Origin: Microcystis viridis FACHB-1342
GTDB taxonomy: Bacteria; Cyanobacteriota; Cyanobacteriia; Cyanobacteriales; Microcystaceae
DNA length: 40,680 nt
Reading direction: 5' to 3'
Assembly (NCBI RefSeq): GCF_014698335.1
Contig: NZ_JACJSV010000045.1
Coordinates: 1-40,680, forward strand
Of the stretch, positions 35,201 to 40,680 are shown one piece after another (the first letter of the stretch is position 1; each line of letters begins with the position of its first letter). The notes under the pieces were generated by a model. It ran no database searches and was not told the origin of the DNA. It saw only the letters and a program-made list of their open reading frames with translations. The translations under genes were made by a program, and so were the position numbers.

Positions 35201-37340
35201 TAATTTACCCAAAATGAAAGGATTAGAGATTAGTTTACTGCCTCAAAAGGTTAGTTTTAGGGATCGAGATTTGCACTTGAATGTGACAGAAATAGGCGGA
35301 GAAGCTCTGGTTGACTGTGACTACAATACGGATTTATTTGAGGATGAAACGATTCAGCGTTGGTTAGGCCATTTCCAAACCTTACTTGAGGCAGTTATTA
35401 ATGATCCGCGACAAAATTTGCGGGAATTGCCCTTATTAAGTCCTGCTGAACGACAACAGTTATTAGTGGATTGGAATGATACCAAGACCGACTATCCTCA
35501 AGATCTGTGTATTCATCAATTATTTGAAGCGCAAGTTGAACGGACTCCCGATGCGATCGCGGTCGTCTTTGAAAACCAACATTTAACATACACCGAGTTA
35601 AATTGTCGAGCCAATCAGTTAGCCCATTATTTGCAAACTTTAGGAGTCGGGCCAGAGGTCTTAGTCGGCATTTTGGTAGAACGTTCTTTGGAAATGATTG
35701 TTGGCTTATTAGGAATTCTCAAAGCTGGGGGAGCCTATGTACCTCTTGATCCTGACTATCCCATTGAACGTCTTCAATTTATGTTAGAAGATAGTCAGGT
35801 TTCATTTTTGATTACCCAACGTTCTTTATTGGCCGTATTACCTCCTTCTCAAGCTAATGTTATTTGTTTAGATGAGATTGAAGAGCAGGTTTCTCAATAT
35901 CCTCAAGATAATCTTCAAAATGGATTAACTATTGCTAGTTTAGCGAATGTGATTTACACCTCTGGCTCTACAGGAAAACCGAAAGGGGTAATGGTTGAGC
36001 ATAAGGGTTTAGTTAATTTAGCTCTTGCTCAAATTCAGCGTTTTGGAGTCAACCATAAGAGCCGTGTGCTGCAATTTGCTTCTTTTAGTTTTGATGCTTG
36101 TATTTCGGAAATCTTGATGACTTTTGGCTCTGGAGCGACTCTTTGTCTTGCTCCAAAAGATGATTTGTTGCCAGGTCAGCCATTAATTGAACAGTTAGTA
36201 AAGAATGGAATTACCCATGTGACTTTGCCGCCTTCAGCTTTAGCGGTTTTACCCAAGGAATTGTTACCCAACTTACAAACCTTAATTGTGGCGGGTGAAG
36301 CTTGTCCTCTGGATTTGGTGAAACAATGGTCGGTGGGAAGAAACTTTTTTAATGCCTATGGTCCAACGGAAACAAGTGTTTGTGCTTCGATTGGACAATG
36401 TTATCAGGATGATTTGAAAGTCACGATTGGTAAGGCGATCGCCAATGCCCAAATTTACATTTTAGATTCTTATCTTCAGCCATTACCTATCGGGGTGGTC
36501 GGAGAATTGCACATTGGCGGGGTTGGTTTGGCGCGGGGTTATTTAAACAGGCCTGAGTTAACGGCGGAGAAATTTATTGCAAATCCGTTTGCTTCCCTTG
36601 ATCCCCCCCTAACCCCCCTTGATAAGGGGGGAGAGCAACCATCAAAATTGTATAAAACGGGAGATTTAGCCCGTTATTTACCCGATGGCAATATTGAGTA
36701 TCTGGGACGGATTGATAATCAGGTCAAAATTCGCGGTTTTCGCATTGAGTTAGGAGAAATTGAAGCGGCTTTACTTTCCCATCCTCAGGTACGAGAAGCG
36801 GTAGTTTTGGTGAATGAAAGCGATCGCCCTGAAGATCGGGCTTTGGTAGCCTATGTTGTCCTTAATGATCCTGCTTGTACGACTCAATCATTACGAGAGT
36901 TTGTTAAACGGCAACTTCCCGACTACATGATTCCCGCCTATTGGCTTGTGCTAGAAAATTTACCGTTAACCAACAATGGCAAAATTGATCGTCGTGCGTT
37001 ACCGTTGCCCAATCCAGAGTTACATCGTTCGGTAGATTATGTGGCTCCTGACAATCCTACCCAGGAGGCGATCGCCGCTATTTTTGGTCAAGTTTTAAAA
37101 CTGGAAAAAGTAGGAATTGATGATAATTTTTTTGAGATTGGTGGTAATTCTTTGCAAGCCACTCAAGTTATTTCAAGGTTACGAGAAAGTTTTGCCCTAG
37201 AGTTACCCCTGCGTCGTCTGTTTGAACAACCGACTGTGGCGGATTTGGCTTTAGCCGTAACGGACATTCATGCCACTTTACAAAAACTACAAACCCCTAT
37301 TGATAACTTATCAGGCGATCGCGAGGAAATTGAACTATGA
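29214..37340 (+). CDS. Hybrid PKS-aminotransferase-NRPS (KS-AT-ACP-AMT-C-A-PCP)
   Basis: The 2708-aa product starts at ATG 29214, with GAGAGGA about 6 bases upstream. Domains: KS (1-430; Cys-172, His-307, His-347), AT (about 540-870; Ser-637 in GHSVGE, HAFH at 737, so malonyl-type), ACP (Ser-956), class III PLP aminotransferase (about 1210-1620; IFDEMITGFR, Lys-1453), C domain (HHIISDGWS at 1775), A domain (A3 at about 2248) and PCP (Ser-2646). There is no KR, DH or monooxygenase domain, so the beta-keto group reaches the aminotransferase and becomes a beta-amine. Specificity code read by hand: D-A-S-T-I-A-A-V-C(-K), Tyr-like. The acidic tail DREEIEL fits docking to the TubC domain of the next protein. 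Two copies of a palindromic repeat lie in frame (about 34104 and 36600). Confidence 0.95.
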   Translation: MEPIAIIGLGCRFPGADNPEAFWQLMRNGVDAIADIPPERWDIERFYDPTPATAKKMYSRQGGFLKNVDQFDPQFFRISPLEATYLDPQQRLLLEVTWEALENAAIVPETLAGSQSGVFIGISDVDYHRLAYQSPTNLTAYVGTGNSTSIAANRLSYLFDLRGPSLAVDTACSSSLVAVHLACQSLQSQESNLCLVGGVNLILSPETTVVFSQARMIAPDSRCKTFDARADGYVRSEGCGVVVLKRLRDAIQDGDRILAVIEGSAVNQDGLSNGLTAPNGPAQQAVIRQALANAKVKPAQISYVEAHGTGTELGDPIEVKSLKAVLGEKRSLDQTCWLGSVKTNIGHLEAAAGMAGLIKVVLCLQHQEIPPNLHFKTLNPYISLADTAFAIPTQAQPWRTKPPKSGENGVERRLAGISSFGFGGTNSHVILSEAPVTVKNNQQNGQKLIERPLHLLTLSAKNEEALKALVRCYQKYLADHHEIPLADVCFTANSRRSHFNHRLGVVARDRLEMLQKLENFSNQERMREPKSINKKKKPKIVFLFAGQGSQYVGMGRQLYETQPIFRQTLDRCAEILRPHLDQPLLEILYPADLEPEKASFYLEQTAYTQPALFAFEYALAQLWRSWGIEPAAVIGHSVGEYVAATVAGALSLEDGLTLIAKRGKLMQSLPQEGTMIAVFAAEERVKAVIEPYTNEVAIAAVNGPENFVISGKAPIIAEIIIHLTAAGIEVRPLKVSHAFHSHLLEPILDSLEQEAAAISYQPLQIPLVANLTGEVLPEGATIEACYWRNHARNPVQFYGSIQTLIEQKFSLFLEVSPKPTLSRLGQQCCPETSATWLFSLAPPQEEEQSLLNSLAILYDCQGAEINWEGFNQNYPHHLLALPTYPFQRQRYWLETIKPTSEETTMTTNATNVQAISSNQKQQEILITLQTLVGNLLQLSPADVNVHTPFLEMGADSIVMVEAVRRIENTYNVKIAMRQLFEELSNLDALAIYLAQNLANDFQNTQVNTEVFSAPIACSNNRSPNVVLSSNTNGFQGQTASPKVSAIAPNSTVSQEPVPQPRVLAASGSSVPSSALENIMGQQLQLMAKQLEVLQTANFAPTIPISKENPPSAVDQNRANGINQKLIPPQQLAANLGPIASRTRQTSNQASAPQPTVTATPWGPKKPPTGGLTPQQQQHLDALIARFTERTKTSKQIVQRDRSVLADSRASVGFRMSIKEMLYPIVAQRSQGSRIWDVDGNEYIDMTMGQGVTLFGHQPDFIMSALQSQLAEGIHLNPRSPIVGEVAALICELTGAERACFCNSGTEAVMAAIRIARATTGRSKIAIFEGSYHGHADGTLFRNQIIDNQPHSLPLALGVPPSLGSDVVVLDYGSAEALDYLTSQGQDLAAVLVEPVQSGNPLLQPKQFLQSLRQITSQMGIALIFDEMITGFRSHPGGAQALFGVQADIATYGKVVGGGMPIGVIAGKADYLDGIDGGMWRYGDKSYPGVDRTFFGGTFNQHPLAMVAARAVLSHLKEQGPGLQQQLTERTAALANTLNRYFQAEDVPIKIEQFSSFFRFALSGNLDLLFYHMVEKGIYVWEWRKHFLSTAHTEADLAQFVQAVKDSVTELRQGGFIPAKKPSWSVPTPQIDPPLTPLDKVGSDQVPLTEAQRQLWILAQLGDNGSTAYNQSVTLQLSGPLNPVAMTRAIQQISDRHEALRTKINAQGDSQEILPQVEINCPILDFSLDQASAQQQAEQWLKEESEKPFDLSQGSLVRWHLLKLEPELHLLVLTAHHIISDGWSMGVILRELGELYSAKCQGITANLKTPKQFRELIEWQSQPSQGEELKKQQAYWLTTLVNPTVLNLPTDKLRPALPSYQANRQSLTLDSQFTEKLKQFSRKQGCTLLMTLLSVYNILIHRLTGQDDILVGLPASGRGLLDSEGMVGYCTHFLPIRSQFTGNPTFADYLKQMRGVLLSAYEHQDYPFALLLNQLDLPRNTSRSPLIDVSFNLEPAINLPKMKGLEISLLPQKVSFRDRDLHLNVTEIGGEALVDCDYNTDLFEDETIQRWLGHFQTLLEAVINDPRQNLRELPLLSPAERQQLLVDWNDTKTDYPQDLCIHQLFEAQVERTPDAIAVVFENQHLTYTELNCRANQLAHYLQTLGVGPEVLVGILVERSLEMIVGLLGILKAGGAYVPLDPDYPIERLQFMLEDSQVSFLITQRSLLAVLPPSQANVICLDEIEEQVSQYPQDNLQNGLTIASLANVIYTSGSTGKPKGVMVEHKGLVNLALAQIQRFGVNHKSRVLQFASFSFDACISEILMTFGSGATLCLAPKDDLLPGQPLIEQLVKNGITHVTLPPSALAVLPKELLPNLQTLIVAGEACPLDLVKQWSVGRNFFNAYGPTETSVCASIGQCYQDDLKVTIGKAIANAQIYILDSYLQPLPIGVVGELHIGGVGLARGYLNRPELTAEKFIANPFASLDPPLTPLDKGGEQPSKLYKTGDLARYLPDGNIEYLGRIDNQVKIRGFRIELGEIEAALLSHPQVREAVVLVNESDRPEDRALVAYVVLNDPACTTQSLREFVKRQLPDYMIPAYWLVLENLPLTNNGKIDRRALPLPNPELHRSVDYVAPDNPTQEAIAAIFGQVLKLEKVGIDDNFFEIGGNSLQATQVISRLRESFALELPLRRLFEQPTVADLALAVTDIHATLQKLQTPIDNLSGDREEIEL
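34104..34139. repeat. In-frame palindromic repeat, copy in AMT-C linker
   Basis: GATCCCCCCCTAACCCCCC then TTGATAAGGTAGGG; it encodes DPPLTPLDKVG in the linker between aminotransferase and C domain. The right arm has a T that breaks the palindrome. Confidence 0.75.
36600..36634. repeat. In-frame palindromic repeat, copy in first A domain
   Basis: It encodes DPPLTPLDKGG between A6 (GYLNRPELTAEKFIANPF) and A7 (LYKTGDLAR). Intact A domains have a short loop here. The palindrome CCCCCCTTGATAAGGGGGG is complete. Confidence 0.85.
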
Positions 37341-40300
37341 AATCTATTGAAACCTTTTTGTCAGATTTAGCCAATCAAGATATTAAACTCTGGATGGACG
37401 GCGATCGCCTGCGTTGTAATGCTCCCCAGGGCCTATTGACCCCAGAGATTCAAACAGAACTGAAAAACCGTAAAGCAGAAATCATTCAATTTCTTGAGCA
37501 ACTGGGTTCAGAGGAGCAGGTTAGCTCTAGAACCATTCTTCCGACTGCCCGTGATACCCAATTACCCCTCTCCTTTGCCCAGGCGCGACTTTGGTTTCTG
37601 TATCAATTAGAAGGAGCCACAGGAACCTATAACATGACAGGGGCCTTGAGTTTAAGCGGGCCTCTTCAGGTCGAAGCCCTCAAACAAGCCCTAAGAACCA
37701 TCATTCAGCGTCATGAATCACTACGTACCAGTTTTCAATCGGTTGACGGGGTTCCAGTGCAGGTGATTAATCCCTATCCTGTTTGGGAATTAGCGATGGT
37801 TGATTTGACAGGAAAGGAGACAGAAGCAGAAAAATTGGCCTATCGGGAATCCCAAACCCCCTTTGATTTAACCCAGAGTCCTTTACTGAGGGTAACGCTC
37901 CTCAGATTGCAACCGGAAAAGCATATTTTATTAATTAATATGCACCATACTATTTCTGATGGCTGGTCAATCGGTGTTTTTGTTCGTGAATTGTCCCATC
38001 TCTATGGGGCTTTTGTTGCGGGTAAAGAACCAACTTTACCGACTTTACCAATTCAATATGCCGATTTTGCTGTTTGGCAGCGAGAGTGGTTACAGGGTAA
38101 GGTTTTAGGGACTCAATTGGAATATTGGAAGCGACAATTGGCAGATGCTCCTCCTCTGCTGGAACTGCCCACTGATCGCCCTCGTCCCGCAATCCAAACC
38201 TTTCAAGGCAAGACAGAAAGATTTGAGCTAGATAGGAAACTGACCCAAGAATTAAAGGCATTAAGTCAACAGTCGGGTTGTACTTTATTTATGACTTTGT
38301 TGGCCGCTTTTGGGGTGGTTTTATCCCGTTATAGTGGCCAGACTGATATCGTCATTGGTTCGGCGATCGCCAACCGTAATCGCCAAGACATTGAGGGGTT
38401 AATTGGCTTTTTTGTTAACACTTTGGCGTTGAGGTTAGATTTATCAGAAAAACCCAGCTTTGCCGCTTTTTTAAAACAAGTACAGGAAGTCACTCAGGAT
38501 GCCTATGAGCATCAAGACTTGCCCTTTGAAATGTTAGTGGAAGAATTACAACTAGAGCGCAAATTAGACCGTAATCCCCTTGTTCAGGTGATGTTTGCCC
38601 TTCAAAATGCGGCCAATGAAACCTGGAATTTACCTGGGTTGGCTATTGAAGAAGTGTCTTGGGAGCTTGATTCTGCCCGTTTTGACTTAGAGATTCATTT
38701 ATCAGAAGTTAACGACGGCATAGCTGGATTCTGTTGCTACAACATTGACTTATTTGATGGCTCAACGATCGCCCGTCTATTGGAACATTTTCAGAATCTT
38801 CTCAGGGCGATTATTGTTAATCCTCAAGAGTCGGTAAGCCTATTACCTTTATTGTCAGAACAGGAACAAAAGCAACTTTTAGTTGATTGGAATCAAACCC
38901 AAGCCGATTATCCTAAAGATAAGCTTGTCCATCAGTTATTTGAAGCTCAAGCAGTCAGTCAGCCAGAGGCGATCGCGCTCATCTTTGAAAATCAAGCTTT
39001 AACCTATAGAGAATTAAACAATCGTGCCAATCAGTTAGCCCACTATCTTCAGTTATTAGGGGTTAGTCAAGAACAAATCGTCGGAGTCTATTTTGACCGT
39101 TCTTTAGAGATGGTAATCGGACTTTTAGGGATTCTCAAAGCAGGAGCGGCCTATCTCCCTATTGATCCAGAATATCCCTCAGTACGCACCCAATTTATCC
39201 TCGAAGATACTCAACTTTCGCTCCTCTTAACCCAAGCGAAACTGGCAGAAAAACTCTCCCAAACTCAAACCCAAATTATCTGCCTAGATAGAAACTGGCC
39301 AGAGATTGCATCCCGGCCTCAGACAAACCCAGACCTAAAGGTAGAATCCAGTCATCTAGCCTATTGTATTTATACCTCTGGTTCCACAGGACAACCCAAA
39401 GGCGTACTAATTCCCCATCAAGCCTTACTCAATTTAATCAGTTGGCATCAACAAACTTTTCAGCTTAGTTCTTTAGATAAAACGACCCAATTAGCTGGAG
39501 TTGCTTTTGATGCTATGGTTTGGGAATTATGGCCTTCTCTCGCCGCAGGGGCTTGTATTCATCTGGTTCCCCAAAATATTTTGGTTTCACCAACAGATTT
39601 ACGCGATTGGTTACTTAATCAAGAAATTACCATTAGTTTTGTGCCAACCCCTGTAGCCGAAAAATTATTATCCTTGGATTGGCCTGAGCATTCTTGCCTC
39701 AAAACCCTGTTACTGGGGGGTGACAAACTTCATTTTTATCCTGCTGCGTCCCTTCCCTTTCAGGTGATTAACAACTATGGCCCAACGGAAAATACAGTGG
39801 TTGCGACCTCTGGACTGGTCAAATCACCAACGTTCGATCACTTTTCGGCCCCGACCATCGGTAAGGCGATCGCCAACGTCCAAATCTATTTACTAGACCA
39901 AAACCTACAACCTGTACCGATTGGTGTACCAGGAGAATTACATTTAGGCGGAGCAGGGTTAGCACGAGGTTATCTCAATCGCCCTGAGTTAACGGCTGAA
40001 AAATTTATTGCCAATCCCTTTGATCCCCCCCTAACCCCCCTTGATAAGGGGGGAGAAGAACCCTCAAAACTCTATAAAACGGGAGACTTAGCCCGTTATT
40101 TACCCGATGGCAATGTAGAATTTTTGGGACGTATTGACAATCAGGTAAAAATTCGGGGTTTTCGCATCGAAATTGGAGAAATTGAAACCGTTTTAAGTCA
40201 ATATTTCCTCTTAGCTGAAAGTGTAGTCGTTGCCAAGGAAGATAATACTGGGAATAAACGTCTCGTTGCTTACCTGGTTCCTGCCCTGCAAAATGAGGCC

Positions 40301-40680
40301 CTACCAGAGCAATTAGCTCAATGGCAAAATGAATATATCAGTGATTGGCAGAGTCTCTATGAAAGAACCTATAGTCAAGGGCAAGACAGCCTAGCTGATC
40401 TCACTTTTAATATCACGGTTTGGAATAGCAGTTATACCCGCCAACCGCTTCCTGCTTCAGAGATGCGAGAGTGGGTTGAAAACACTGTTAGTCGCATCTT
40501 AGCCTTGCAACCAGAACGCGGTTTAGAAATTGGTTGTGGTACAGGTTTGTTACTCTCCAGGGTAGCAAAGCATTGTCTTGAATATTGGGCAACGGATTAT
40601 TCCCAAGGGGCGATCCAGTATGTTGAACGGGTTTGCAATGCCGTTGAAGGTTTAGAACAGGTTAAATTACGCTGTCAAAT
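37337..40680 (+). CDS. NRPS with TubC docking, C, A and start of N-methyltransferase (cut by window edge)
   Basis: The start codon overlaps the previous stop by ATGA. The visible 1114 residues begin with a TubC_N-type docking domain (MKSIETFLSDLANQDIKLWM...RCNAPQGLLTPE, 1-55). A C domain follows (MHHTISDGWSIGV around 200), then an A domain (YTSGSTGQPKGV around 677, YKTGDLARYLPDGN near 915). The A domain carries an inserted methyltransferase start (LEIGCGTGLLLSRVAKH around 1063) before its final subdomain, the usual site of N-methyltransferases. Specificity code read by hand: D-A-W-F-L-G-N-V-V(-K), the code of Leu in McyB module 1. An N-methyl-Leu residue is predicted. The palindromic repeat lies in the A domain (40022-40054). 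The PCP and later modules are beyond the window. Confidence 0.93.
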   Translation, partial: MKSIETFLSDLANQDIKLWMDGDRLRCNAPQGLLTPEIQTELKNRKAEIIQFLEQLGSEEQVSSRTILPTARDTQLPLSFAQARLWFLYQLEGATGTYNMTGALSLSGPLQVEALKQALRTIIQRHESLRTSFQSVDGVPVQVINPYPVWELAMVDLTGKETEAEKLAYRESQTPFDLTQSPLLRVTLLRLQPEKHILLINMHHTISDGWSIGVFVRELSHLYGAFVAGKEPTLPTLPIQYADFAVWQREWLQGKVLGTQLEYWKRQLADAPPLLELPTDRPRPAIQTFQGKTERFELDRKLTQELKALSQQSGCTLFMTLLAAFGVVLSRYSGQTDIVIGSAIANRNRQDIEGLIGFFVNTLALRLDLSEKPSFAAFLKQVQEVTQDAYEHQDLPFEMLVEELQLERKLDRNPLVQVMFALQNAANETWNLPGLAIEEVSWELDSARFDLEIHLSEVNDGIAGFCCYNIDLFDGSTIARLLEHFQNLLRAIIVNPQESVSLLPLLSEQEQKQLLVDWNQTQADYPKDKLVHQLFEAQAVSQPEAIALIFENQALTYRELNNRANQLAHYLQLLGVSQEQIVGVYFDRSLEMVIGLLGILKAGAAYLPIDPEYPSVRTQFILEDTQLSLLLTQAKLAEKLSQTQTQIICLDRNWPEIASRPQTNPDLKVESSHLAYCIYTSGSTGQPKGVLIPHQALLNLISWHQQTFQLSSLDKTTQLAGVAFDAMVWELWPSLAAGACIHLVPQNILVSPTDLRDWLLNQEITISFVPTPVAEKLLSLDWPEHSCLKTLLLGGDKLHFYPAASLPFQVINNYGPTENTVVATSGLVKSPTFDHFSAPTIGKAIANVQIYLLDQNLQPVPIGVPGELHLGGAGLARGYLNRPELTAEKFIANPFDPPLTPLDKGGEEPSKLYKTGDLARYLPDGNVEFLGRIDNQVKIRGFRIEIGEIETVLSQYFLLAESVVVAKEDNTGNKRLVAYLVPALQNEALPEQLAQWQNEYISDWQSLYERTYSQGQDSLADLTFNITVWNSSYTRQPLPASEMREWVENTVSRILALQPERGLEIGCGTGLLLSRVAKHCLEYWATDYSQGAIQYVERVCNAVEGLEQVKLRCQ
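40022..40054. repeat. In-frame palindromic repeat, copy in second A domain
   Basis: It encodes DPPLTPLDKGG in the same A6-A7 loop as the copy at 36600, with almost the same flanks (FIANPF before, SKLYKTGDLAR after). Confidence 0.85.

Noticed and set aside
37950-38261. Minus-strand 103-aa frame in the C domain of the last gene
   Set aside because: Shadow of the NRPS C domain, whose plus-strand motifs are complete.

Overview
The window looks like a chromosomal segment of a bloom-forming cyanobacterium, most likely Microcystis. The evidence is psbA, an HLIP, a phycobiliprotein lyase, many HIP1 octamers (GCGATCGC), heptameric STRR-type tandem repeats, several MITE-like elements, TnpB and IS4 transposase remnants, and a large cyanobacterial-type hybrid NRPS/PKS locus. 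The species name is inference from gene content.

Layout. 1-3.3 kb: 5' end of psbA (minus strand) with a strong promoter and an HLR1-type site, then a repeat-rich spacer, a creatininase-family gene and a VapBC-type toxin/antitoxin pair whose toxin has an early stop codon. 3.7-9.5 kb: HEAT-repeat protein and CpcS/CpeS-type bilin lyase (plus strand), a lipoprotein and a DUF1517 protein (minus), hopanoid radical SAM HpnH (plus), and a DICT sensor fused to a degenerate HD-GYP domain (minus), with a TA-flanked MITE between the last two. 9.6-16.5 kb: thrB, Tat-exported Mn-type SOD, a TIGR04283-type glycosyltransferase preceded by a truncated gene, a CoA-binding protein, nadA, a TnpB remnant, a 47-aa HLIP and a B12-binding radical SAM protein. 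16.7-24.4 kb: baeRF-type protein, moaE, prmA, serA, ilvB with a zinc-ribbon tail, and bioD. 24.4-25.2 kb: a junkyard of nested mobile-element debris.

25.2-40.7 kb (continuing past the edge) is the main accessory system: a co-directional assembly line. A stand-alone fatty acyl-AMP ligase and stand-alone ACP are followed by a CylC-like dimetal-carboxylate halogenase. Next come a 2708-aa KS-AT-ACP-aminotransferase-C-A-PCP protein and a second NRPS with a TubC-type docking domain, C, A and the start of an N-methyltransferase. The logic is: activate and load a medium-chain fatty acid, halogenate its unactivated chain, extend once with malonate, transaminate the beta-keto group, then add amino acids. 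Read by hand, the A-domain codes are DASTIAAVC(K) (Tyr-like) and DAWFLGNVV(K) (Leu-like, N-methylated). This predicts a (chloro-)beta-amino-acyl-Tyr-N-MeLeu-... peptide, i.e. a microginin-type metalloprotease inhibitor or close relative. The alpha-hydroxylating monooxygenase expected for microginin is not in the visible part.

A G/C-rich palindromic repeat encoding DPPLTPLDKGG sits in frame three times in these megasynthetases and once between genes. I saw no rRNA, tRNA or CRISPR array. I did not run any search; family names rest on motifs and recall.
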